The notes beneath the pieces were generated by a model. The model ran no database searches. It worked only from the letters and a program-made list of their open reading frames with translations, and had not been told where the DNA came from. Below are positions 47,501-56,602 of a stretch of 64,000 nt of DNA, piece after piece. Positions within the stretch are counted from its first letter, which is position 1. Each line of letters starts with the position of its first letter. The position numbers and the translations under genes were made by a program. The stretch is from Lota lota (taxonomy: Eukaryota > Chordata > Actinopteri > Gadiformes > Lotidae). The stretch lies in NCBI GenBank assembly GCA_026745465.1, contig JACYXH010000363.1:4212501-4276500 (forward strand), written 5' to 3'.

Positions 47501-49670
47501 AGATGGATTTAATTACCGTTTAGCCAATCAAGGGTGGTCTTAATGAGGGTGATGGTCATCGGCGTGCTCACTAGATGAACGCCATCAATCAGGTGACAGC
47601 AGCTTGTTTTGAGGAGACTGATCCAAGGGAAAATGACTCTGACACACACACACACACACACACATCCACTAGAAGTGGTCTTTTCGATTCCGATTTTATT
47701 TGGCTTACCCAAGGAACTGCCCTTATAACCCAAATTGCATCCCTCTGTACTCTCGGACCAGTTTTGTACTCGCTGTACCACGTATTTCATTATGCAGCAT
47801 GCTGGGTAATGAGCTTACCTCTCAATATGGTGAGTAACGATGGTGCCGTGAATCTGATTCATTGAAGGGTGACATCCACTTAAGTTAGTAAGTAACTTAA
47901 GTGGATGAAGGGTTTAAAATATGTTTTACGTGACAACCTTCAGACCATGAAATGCAGGAAAACAAAGGTATCAGTATGTGAAGAAATAAGCTTTCAAAAA
48001 GTAGATTACGTAAATTCAACATGGCTACAAAAGAAAAACTACATGGCAGCATCTGCACATGTTAACGCATGTCCAGAAATATAATTGATTGTGCTACGTT
48101 CCTTTACACCATTCGAATACGTGTTACAGGACTATAGTTTGACCACCTACCTCGGTCACCCATTGAACTATTACTCTGCCAGTGAACGTCAAAGACAAAA
48201 GGAGAACAGATATGCAACCATTACAACATTATGTCTCAATCTCTTGAACTGTGCATCCTGTTTGCCAGAGAATTGAATTCAAAATATCAATAATAGTTTA
48301 AAGCACTGAATGATTTTGGACCAAAATACATCTCGAATCTGCTTGTGTGTTATGAGCCCACTAGAGCTCTCAGGTCAGAGACTCATCAGGGACCGATCTG
48401 CTCACTGTCCCAGGGTTTGAACCAAGCATGGTGGAGAAGCTTTTAGTTTTTATGCACCACTGATCTAGAACCAACTTCCAGAACATGTAAGTTCTGCCTC
48501 TACACTTTATTATTATATACCAGGGCTCAAAACATTTGTTTGCCACTGCTTTTAATATAAAATGTATGTCCACTGCATTTATTTTCTTGCTAGCTTTTTG
48601 TGATTGTCCTTTTAATGTTTTTACATGTCATTTCTTCTTTTGTAAAGCACTATGAATGGCCTTGTATTTGAATGGTGCTATAGAAATATACTTCCATCAA
48701 ACACAACCAACTGGGTAGGGTTGGGTGGTACCCAACAAAAAGCCATAGAGGGAAATGACAAAATGACTAATGACGAAAAACAGCAAGCGGGTTCCCTTTT
48801 GCTATTTTTAAGGACTGGAGACTTCAATCTGATCTTGACCACATTTGTCACCTCTCTGGCGACTTAGGCTAGAAATGTAGGGTTATTAGAATTGGCCTCT
48901 CTCCTGATTCGTTCTAGTCTCAGCCGGCCAAATTGCCTTCCAGAGATGCCGGTTCGCTGATGGTAGTGGAGGTGGGATAGGGAGTCGAGTCAAGGGTGTA
49001 GTAATGGCTATCATTTTCACTGATGGTCTTCCTGAAAGCCAACGTTTGAAAAGCATGTTGAAAGCTTTTGTTCTTATTTCAACAAAAAGGCACAGAACTC
49101 ATGTTCTGTGCGAGGGAATGTCTCCTTAGCACCCAACCTTTCATAGTGGGGTTAAATATGTATATCATTCTTGTTGCATACACCTGCTCACCTGTTTTAC
49201 ACCTGCCTATAGGCAGACTTGCCAGTTCATCACATCTTCATCTGACAAACTCACTGCATGGTGTCAGCTTGGATGTATGGTATAATACCAGTGTATTGGG
49301 GACCTAGTCATACCTTGTTAGCGCAGTGTTGACCAGCTACTGCTGTCCCCAGCAGGTACATCACTATTGTTTTGTTACACCTTGAAGGTAGTGAACGGGT
49401 TACTAGCTAACTAACAATCCAACTTTACCCACTCTTTATCTTCTGTCCTCAGGGGCTCTGGTAGACCACTATGGTGACCACAGGTATCTCTTCATCATGT
49501 GCGGAGCAGTGATTCTGACCGGCGGGCTCTTCCTCTTCGTCATGAATGTGTACAACTACCACCTAATAGACAAGAAGGGTAAGGCCAAGGACCAGGAGCT
49601 GCAAGGGGACGACTTCCAGCAGCAGGAACAGGCCTTGGAGCACATGCCCGAGAAGGGTCCACAGGCATAA
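41361..49670 (+). CDS. Monocarboxylate transporter of the MCT1/MCT2 (SLC16A1/SLC16A7) clade
   Basis: Four coding exons: 41361-41577, 42949-43092, 45313-46122, 49453-49670. All junctions are GT-AG and phase 1, giving 462 aa (MCT1 about 500, MCT2 about 478). It is a 12-helix major-facilitator protein expected to carry lactate, pyruvate or ketone bodies with a proton across the plasma membrane, normally with basigin or embigin. Seen: signature DGGWGW at residues 15-20, YFLVRRPLANGLAMTGSPVF at 138-157, and a short cytoplasmic loop about 196-240. Residues matching the human MCT1 proton/substrate site are kept: Lys38, Arg143, Asp290, Arg294. Odd: Ser37 replaces the usual Pro of FPK, and Phe352-Ala353 replaces the Ser-Ser found in MCT1/MCT2. 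The sequence mixes MCT1-like and MCT2-like blocks, so I give no symbol. MCT3/MCT4 fit worse. Apparently intact. Confidence 0.94.
41578..42948 (+). other. MCT intron after first coding exon
   Basis: 1.37 kb, AT-rich, no simple repeats of note. Contains a decayed SINE tail at about 42525-42553 and otherwise unique sequence. Confidence 0.7.
42525..42553 (-). mobile_element. SINE 3'-tail fragment
   Basis: Read on the minus strand, it gives GTCTGCTAAAAATGACTAAA followed by TGTAAATG, the usual end of teleost SINEs whose tail pairs with an L2-type LINE. Short and decayed. Confidence 0.6.
42949..43092 (+). CDS. MCT second coding exon (144 nt, TM2-TM4)
   Basis: Acceptor TGTTTGCAG, donor GGAG|GTATGT. 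Encodes residues 73-121 (PLSGMLVNHFGSRPV to IGLIGG). A 144-nt phase-1 exon here is, as I recall, typical of the SLC16 family. Confidence 0.95.
43975..43991. repeat. Poly-C tract in MCT intron
   Basis: 17 C. Confidence 0.93.
44287..44313. repeat. Poly-G tract in MCT intron
   Basis: G runs of 18 and 8 separated by T. Confidence 0.93.
44462..44621 (-). mobile_element. tRNA-derived SINE inside an MCT intron
   Basis: On the minus strand it starts GGGGCAGCTCGGTGGCTTAA (A box) and has B box GGTTCGATTCC about 45 bases on. The body then reads cacctgtggccctatgctac, catgtcattccctctc, ctgtcctgtccacaaag. This is a widespread fish SINE layout. It lies antisense to the gene. Confidence 0.75.
45313..46122 (+). 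CDS. MCT third coding exon (TM4-TM11)
   Basis: Acceptor TTTACACACAG, donor GCAG|GTGAGA. It is 810 nt, residues 121-391, holding the RRPLANGLA motif, the central loop and the Asp290/Arg294 helix. Codons are GC-richer at third positions than the flanking introns, consistent with a functional exon. Confidence 0.96.
47273..47293. repeat. Poly-C tract in MCT intron
   Basis: 21 C, then ACCCC. Confidence 0.93.
47873..47907. repeat. Perfect inverted repeat, 15-bp arms, 5-base loop
   Basis: CATCCACTTAAGTTA, loop GTAAG, TAACTTAAGTGGATG. The word TGAAGGGT occurs at 47863-47870 and again at 47906-47913. Confidence 0.92.
48297..48690 (+). mobile_element. L2-like LINE 3' end, truncated and decayed
   Basis: Conceptual translation near 48309 gives NDFGPKYISNLLVCYEP, the C-terminal stretch of fish L2-type reverse transcriptases. 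Frame breaks follow, then the 3' UTR words tttgtaaagcactatgaatg and gccttgtatttgaatggtgc before tatagaaat. 5'-truncated; no complete reverse transcriptase. Confidence 0.72.
49453..49670 (+). CDS. MCT last coding exon (TM11-TM12, C-terminal tail)
   Basis: Acceptor TTCTGTCCTCAG. Encodes residues 391-462: GALVDHYGDHRYLF, a final helix, then a charged tail with Lys/Glu/Gln runs ending GPQA, TAA at 49668-49670. The tail is shorter than in MCT1. A Tc1-like element starts about four bases after the stop. Confidence 0.93.
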
Positions 49671-49673
49671 AGC

Positions 49674-49884
49674 GGTACTCACTTTTGTTGCCAGCGGTTT
49701 AGACATTAATGGCTGTGTGAGTTATTTTGAGGGGACAGCAAATTTACACTGTTATACAAGCTGTACACTCACTACTTTACATTGTAGCAAAGTGTCATTT
49801 CTTCAGTGTTGTCACATGAAAAGATATACTCAAATATTTACAAAAATGTGAGGGGTGTACTCACTTTTGTGAGATACTGTATAT
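49674..49884 (+). mobile_element. Solo terminal repeat of a Tc1-like (IR/DR) DNA transposon
   Basis: The block has the hallmark direct repeats of an IR/DR end: the inner GTACTCACTTTTGT starts at 49675 and the outer copy starts at about 49857, followed by GAGATACTGTA. The words between (gccagcggtttagacattaatgg; gacagcaaatttacactgtt) match, from memory, a very common fish Tc1 family. Only one end is present and no transposase frame is visible, so it is a dead remnant. It forms the start of the MCT 3' UTR. Confidence 0.82.
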
Positions 49885-50513
49885 ATTTAAAACAAGCATT
49901 CACCAATGAAGTGGAGACATGTAAACCATGCTCCTGTTTTAAAATGTTAAGTGTTCTGAGGCATTTTTCTGTTGTACAGCATTTCAAATTTAGAGAATGT
50001 TTCCAAAGTGCATTTAAATATCAATAGGGTATGTATACTAAGTAAAAATGTTTCAGTGCCAAATTTAAGAATTAACGGTTACTTTTAATGTAAAAAAAAA
50101 TCATGTTGAATGTATGACTTTCTGAATGATTGATTTTTAATGATGCAGTTTGAAAGCATTTTATTTGCCAGGGTTCTATTTATAATAGTGAAATTACCTA
50201 AACATGAAAGATGACTGAAAACATGAAGTGATTTTTAATGTTCGCTGTTGGGCCTGTTGTCCACCACACACTTAACGTTTAATCCATTACCTTATTCTTT
50301 AATGAGTAGGTCTCGCATGTCGAGTTTTAAATGTCTAATTGTTTACAAATGTTTTCATTGACTTAATTTCGCTTTTGTTACAGAGCGTTTACTCCATTCC
50401 TTAATGTTCCGGCCATATCAAATGCGCTAGTGTGTTCGTTTACAGGATTTACTAATAAGGTGGTTCTGAACTAATGGAAACTGGAGGCAGAGGTAGCGCT
50501 GGAGTCAGGGTAC

Positions 50514-50555
50514 ACGAAGGACGCACACCGCGCTACGAAGGACGCACACCGCGCT
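50514..50555. repeat. 21-bp perfect tandem duplication
   Basis: ACGAAGGACGCACACCGCGC plus T, twice in a row; CpG-rich unit inside AT-rich surroundings. Confidence 0.9.
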
Positions 50556-50869
50556 ACAGTTGGTGTGTGTCATTGAGCCAATCATACTAGACTGCCGCAA
50601 TGCTAAGCCATATGCTATGCTACTTTCCTCCTACTGCTCCCTTGACTTTCCCTTTCCATAGGCATGTTCTCTTTGTTTTCGTAGACATGTGTCCTGCTGA
50701 TTTAAAAATTGACCGTTTTGGAGAGTTAATTTATGTTATGCACTCCGATATTTGAATTGGCGCGAGCATATGCAACTGAAGATTCTCCAAGATAAATATT
50801 CTTAAAAATGTTTTGTGAATGTTTTTCTTTGACATTTTGTGATATACAAATTCCTAATTTATGATAAAT

Positions 50870-50875
50870 AATAAA
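50870..50875 (+). promoter_or_regulatory. Candidate poly(A) signal for the MCT gene
   Basis: First exact AATAAA after the stop codon, in an AT-rich context (gataaataataaagg). A second AATAAA lies near 51385. Confidence 0.4.
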
Positions 50876-52690
50876 GGGGATGAACCACAAACATGGATTA
50901 CTGTGAATGTCTCCACATTGCTGTTTTTCCCACTGCACAATATAATGGATATAACGAGCATTAACAGGGTCTAAATAGTTCATTACGCCTACAAGAGCTG
51001 TGTGTGTGTCTTGCATGCTCATGTATATTGCGAGGCGCGCCATGCATAACAATGTGTACAGAGAGCCCATGATTGGTTGGTCCACGGCCAACACCTCGGT
51101 CCGTGGTCTTTTCCGTCGACGTTGCACAATCTTAACATTCTGACATTCAAGAGTAAGAACGATCAAAATCAAGATTTGTCAAAAAGCCTTTTGCTCGTGG
51201 TGGTGACGGTAGTATTGGTTGGCCGTGTCCAATATTTCACGTCAATTAAAAGACTTTGGGACAAACTTGAAAATGTCAGCAGCTTAAGGACGCGGACACC
51301 TAATGAAGCGAGACCCCGGTGTTCCGGGCCGGCGCTCCGAACCGCGTGCGGTCTCACACGTGCACTCAGCAAATCGGTGGGCCAATAAATTAAGACTTAC
51401 ACGTGCACTCACACATGCCCACGCGGTCCAGCACAACCTTGGCACAGTGTGAACACGCGTACTGCGGACCAGGCAAGGTGGCGCTGTTCCCCCAGAGACG
51501 TGCCGATGGTCGCTGTGTCCAGGAATCTGTGGATGGTTGTAACATTTCTCCCCGTCCTGGTCTCCTGTTCACTTCAGTCCACTGACCCCCTCCGGGGACA
51601 CTAGAGGTGTATGGGGGGCATTTGTTAAAGTTTCTCAAAACTGCTCCACTTTTATTAGATTTAGCCCAATTTCTGGCCTCGTCTTTTCAGTTTAGTAATA
51701 ACGCCCCCTACAAATGGACACATTTTCACATATGAGCAATCCAACCAAAATAAAATATGTACATCACATTGTGACATATTGTTAATGTGAAGCAAGTTTT
51801 TGAACTTCTTTCAAAGTTGCTAAAGGGCCCCCCATGGAGCTGTTCTCTTTCTGTCCTACTGACAGATTGCAAACATTTCCCAGCTGTTATCCATGCTGGA
51901 ATATGGGCTTAAAACATCAGAACGAACAGCCATGTTTAAAAGTGTGTTCACCCTCTCCCTCCTAACATAGTGCAGGTGGTCCAATAACCGTAGAAACGCT
52001 GTGATTACCTGTTGATATTCTAGTGTCAGTTCTTGTTGACAGCAAAATATTTAACGTGTGTGTGTGACAAAACGTCCTAGGAAAAGCCTGACGTTTTGAT
52101 TACTTTTGACCTTTGGATTTGAGTGGATGGGATTTCTGCTGTTTACACGGTGGGTGTGTGGGGGGGAGGAGGAGTGATGAGGTCGGGCCGCTGTTGCACA
52201 GAACGCATGGCAGAGAAGAATGTGGTCTCAGTGGGTTTGGAGAGCCGGCGTCAATCAACGGCAAACAAAAAATGGAATGATCTGTTTGAGTGAGACAGAT
52301 ATCCCAGGGCCTGTGTGTTGTGCAAACAGAGGCGGCCGGTGTAATAATGATCCCCTTTGAATGTGTACAGAGGAACAGTGGTTTGCTCACATATGTGCAC
52401 ACATATAGGAATGCATTTCATATGGAGCTTTGGATTTGAGGGCATTTAGACTTATAGACCTACCTGCTGCGTGTGTAGTCTGTAATGAATCCTCATTCTA
52501 ACCAGAACACATCGGATCTGCCGTAGGAGCTCTCCCATCAACACAGACGGAAGGTTCATCACAACGCGTTATGTAAACGTGTTCAATTGTATTTCTTTAT
52601 ACCGAAAAAAATTCATATTTTAGTGTGGTGCTTCTTCTCATTGAATTCCTTCCATCCATTGTCTCCCTCTCTCTCTGGCTCCATTACTGC
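50876..52690. other. Gene-free stretch after the MCT gene
   Basis: Mostly unique. 51035-51590 is CpG-rich and contains short repeated ACACGTGCACTCA words (about 51356 and 51400). No exon can be supported. Confidence 0.55.
51390..51638 (-). pseudogene. Short open frame with a CxxC finger-like end, possible retroelement fossil
   Basis: An 82-codon minus-strand frame has YACSHCAKVVLDRVG followed by MCECTC near its end. The layout faintly resembles the C-x2-C...R-I/V-G finger found at the end of some fish non-LTR retroelement proteins, with the His replaced. There is no start context or neighbouring exon. Weak. Confidence 0.22.
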
Positions 52691-52693
52691 ATT

Positions 52694-52696
<3 letters not shown>

Positions 52697-52791
<95 letters not shown>

Positions 52792-52835
52792 CAAACACAC
52801 ACATCCACCACACCCACACACAAACACACACACGC
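52697..52835. repeat. (CA)n microsatellite with decayed end
   Basis: Pure CA to about 52788 (46 copies), then AACAAACACA/CCACACCC. Confidence 0.95.
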
Positions 52836-53487
52836 CTGGCTAGGAGTGGCAGTGCCATCCCCTAGCCTGGGGATGTATAATGCATTAGAAGAGGTTGACA
52901 GGAGGAGGTTGCGGGGTGCACGCGAGACCGGCTGCTGGGCCAAAGGCTTCAAACAGCATGTTGACCTGGGAATCTTCGGTGTACTGGTGAAGGTGGGGTG
53001 GGGGTAACGGTGCAGGTGAGTTGGAATAAACCATGGAACAACTACCTCCAACATATAGGCGGTGGAGAAACGATGCTATGCTACTACAAATACAATACTT
53101 TGTTCAAAGGTCTCCTGTTGTACCACCGGGTGCAAGGTCAACAAGCCATTGCACGACACATGTCAGATTGCAGCCTTTTGCCACAACACATGAGGGAGTC
53201 GAAGTATCGAGCCTACCGATTAGTCCACACAGTTACATAATTCAAGCTGATGACTAAATTAGCAAAGAGTGATGCAATCTAGAGCTAGGAAATGACTTAT
53301 GTACACGTCTTAATTGAACATTGTCTTTGCATGACTAACTCTGTAGATCACATTTTGGTCAGCACTTTGAGAGAAGGAATAGAAAGAATGTTTTTATTAT
53401 CACATATTGATAGTCTTGTTATGCAGGTAAAGTGGTTCCAAGCGGCTACATGGAGGAATAAAAATAACTGAAAAGAGAAAGACTGGC

Positions 53488-53511
53488 ACTATAACAAGCG
53501 ATTGTTATAGT
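53488..53511. repeat. Perfect inverted repeat, 10-bp arms
   Basis: ACTATAACAA, loop GCGA, TTGTTATAGT. Confidence 0.88.
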
Positions 53512-53655
53512 ACAGTCACGTCCCTTTTAAATTCATCATCGTTTATTTTTCTTCGCTCAACGAGTGAAGAGAACTAGTAATGCAATGTACCGCTATAATT
53601 ACTATGCTCTCCATGGGCGCTGCGGTCAGGGAGAGGCGGGGGATTTAGTGTGTTT

Positions 53656-53659
<4 letters not shown>

Positions 53660-53705
<46 letters not shown>
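53660..53705. repeat. (TG)n microsatellite
   Basis: Pure TG, about 22 copies. Confidence 0.95.
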
Positions 53706-53706
<1 letters not shown>

Positions 53707-54159
53707 TGTGGTTAGATCGTGTGGCAGGCCATCGCCATGGTAATTCTAGTCATCACTCCAGTTTGAGCCTGGCCGGTGCAGGACTATGGGCCATCGGCGG
53801 CTCAGATGGTCCCACAGGTGTGGAGGGAAAGTGTTTTTCCTTCTTTCTCTCTCTATGTCTGTCTGTTCTTCCCTCTGTGGAAACAACAAGAGAGGAAGGG
53901 ACACGGGTTACAGCCCGGCCCCAGGCCACCGATCTCCTTCTGTGTCCCTGTTCTCTTTCTCTCTTTCATTTCTTTCTCCCTTTCTACGTCCTTTGACCTC
54001 CCTCTCTCCTCTCTTTACAGCAGCGAATGTCTGCATCTCTGCCCCAGCTTGGTTCATCTGTTCTAGATGCCCTCTTTACGCACATTAGTGAACTCCTCCT
54101 CTGTCCTCTGTCTCTGTCTCTCTCACTCTGAATACGTCCCTCTAGCCTTCTCTATATTA

Positions 54160-54198
54160 ATATTCTCTCTCTCTCTCTCCCTCTCTCTCTCTCTCTCT

Positions 54199-54242
<44 letters not shown>
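54160..54242. repeat. (CT)n microsatellite
   Basis: CT with CC and TTTA interruptions. Confidence 0.93.
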
Positions 54243-54249
<7 letters not shown>

Positions 54250-54386
54250 CTTGAGGAGTCCCATCCCTCCTTCTCCATCTTCCAGCCAGAGCGCTTTGCA
54301 GAATCACAGTTCAAACCCGCCTGCCCCCGGTGCCGGCTGCTTCTGAAACCCTGTGCTGCTTTGAATCTCCACCGTTTGAACAGATG

Positions 54387-54446
54387 CCCCCCCCCCCCCC
54401 CCCCCCCCCCCCCGCATCTCTTTCAAACACACACACACACACACCT
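54387..54446. repeat. Poly-C then (CA)n
   Basis: 27 C, then GCATCTCTTTCAAA, then short CA. Confidence 0.93.
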
Positions 54447-54865
54447 AGTCACTGTCATTTGTATAAAAAAAAAATCTAGACAACATCGTTAACACATTCC
54501 ACTTATGCTATTTTCTTCCATTACTTTTCTAGAATCTCTTCCTGTCTGTCAATCAACCATTTCAGCTCGGATCCCAAACTCAACATTTGCATTGAAACAA
54601 GATAAAATGCAAACCTTGCGTGTCTCTGTGGTCTTGTTCTCCCTGCCAGGCGTGATGCCTTCTACCGCACTAAGTGCTGCATGTGATTAAGGCTTTGTCA
54701 ACAGATGTGGAGCAGGTTGCTGGGGTGTGTGGACTTTGCCAGCCAGGTGCCCCCATGCCCGGGTTTAATGGGCAGCATATGGAGGCACTGACTGATGAGT
54801 GGGACAGGGCTGCTGACTGGTGGTGGAGTGGTCTGTAACCACTCCCCTTGCACCCCACCACACAT

Positions 54866-54967
54866 ACACACACACAAGCACGTGCGTGCGCACACATACA
54901 CACACACACACACACACATACATCCACACAAACACACACACACAGACATCCACACAAACACACATAT

Positions 54968-55011
<44 letters not shown>

Positions 55012-55012
55012 A
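54866..55012. repeat. Imperfect (CA)n
   Basis: CA array with TACATCCACACAAA and AGACATCCACACAAA words repeated about 34 bases apart. Confidence 0.93.
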
Positions 55013-56103
55013 ACTCACACGTTTGGAATGATAGAAGTGTATGAAGCCCATTCACAAACATAATTTGTCTAATAAGCACATTAGATATACCATTATATCC
55101 ATATTCATTATAATATGTATATCGAATATGGATACAGCGCTACTGCTAAAGGCCTTTTCTATATTCTATAAAGTAAACCCTATCTTACTCATCAGTTATG
55201 TTAATGGTGAAGTTTTGGACAGACTGAGAGGAAGAAAATGATTTGGTTAGGTACTTGCACTCTGCATGTCAATTTCTGGATAGTCTGTCTCTGTTGAGTA
55301 ACTTTGAATTAAACTGTCTCCCAAATATCTAAATAGAACATTTACCGTTTTGCATTGCAAAGGAATCTCAGATTACATCTCATGACAAGAAGAATCTACA
55401 ACCTCTTCTATTTGGCAGAGCCTATTGTGGAACAGATGTATGCTGCAATGCCTTTGTGTGAGGTGGAGATACCTGAGATTATATTTGTGTTGGTGGAAAA
55501 CAGCCTCGATATTTTATGTTATTATAGTAAAAGAAAATATTACATTTATCTTTGTTTTTCTTTACACAAGTAATAGGACAATCATCACCTGAAGGGGCTC
55601 ACAATTACATTTCTCTATTTCATTTGACTGAAATCAGGGAAATGTTTGACTTTTTGGACTATGTCCTTTCTTTGGCTGTGTGAGTGGTATAGTGGCCAAA
55701 ATGGCTTGCATGCAAACTTTTCTGTAATAAGAAGACTATTAGTTCAGCATAGTGGAAATTTAAATCTGAAGCCTCTCTGTCCTGGGGGTCAAATTCGTCC
55801 TTCCTGTGAGTGGAAACGGCTTTCTGTGTAATTGGCCAAGCTACCATCCCCCTCTCCTATGAACAAATTGGTGGAAGGGAAGATGGTGGGGTTGATGTGG
55901 TGTTTGGATTCTATGGCAACAGGCAGCAGCCATGTTGGACGAGTGGTGTTTAATTAGAGGTCGACAGCCACCACAGATTAAACGCTTTTCTATTACCTCA
56001 ATATGTCATACAACACCTTGGCCACAACCAAACGCACTCAGGCACCACCGCAAGCATGGCAGCACACAGACTTACACATATGCTGCACATATGCACACGC
56101 GTG

Positions 56104-56107
<4 letters not shown>

Positions 56108-56180
<73 letters not shown>
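56108..56180. repeat. (CA)n microsatellite
   Basis: Pure CA, about 36 copies. Confidence 0.95.
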
Positions 56181-56182
<2 letters not shown>

Positions 56183-56561
56183 CACTCAGGGATACAGAGT
56201 GATGCAGTGTTTTTTGTCCTGAACTGAGATGGAAATAGAGTGGGGGTCGAAGCTGAAGGGAAACATAGAGCAGGCGAGTGACCAAGATCAGCAGAACAGT
56301 AGCAGGGGAAGACAAAGTGGTCCAGGCTGAAAGAGGACAAATGAGAGTGAAGGGGATATAAACCCATTGGGATGCAGCTCTGTGTTTTTAGGCAGTAGGT
56401 TCATTTATTCAGTTCATTACGACAGCGTACTTCTCAGATTGGAGGGACATTTCGGCAGGGCCAAATCAGCATCTGTTTGATCTTGATTCTGCACTCATGC
56501 CGAGCAAATTGTGGTACAGGCTGCTTGGACCATTAAAAACACCCCACAACTCAAACAACTA

Positions 56562-56569
56562 CTGTGTGT

Positions 56570-56600
<31 letters not shown>

Positions 56601-56602
56601 GG
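56562..56602. repeat. (TG)n then poly-G
   Basis: TG copies followed by 19 G. Confidence 0.93.

Larger units (their letters stand above)
46123..49452 (+). other. MCT intron before last coding exon
   Basis: 3.3 kb. Holds a poly-C run (47273-47293), a short (CA)n (47642-47664), a 15-bp-arm perfect hairpin (47873-47907), a LINE 3' end (about 48297-48690), and a TAATTA-rich, possibly conserved block at 47150-47480. No extra exon seen. Confidence 0.7.
49671..50875 (+). other. MCT 3' UTR (probable)
   Basis: From the stop codon to the first exact AATAAA at 50870-50875. Its first 210 bases are transposon-derived; the rest is AT-rich unique sequence with a 21-bp tandem duplication near its end. Confidence 0.45.
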
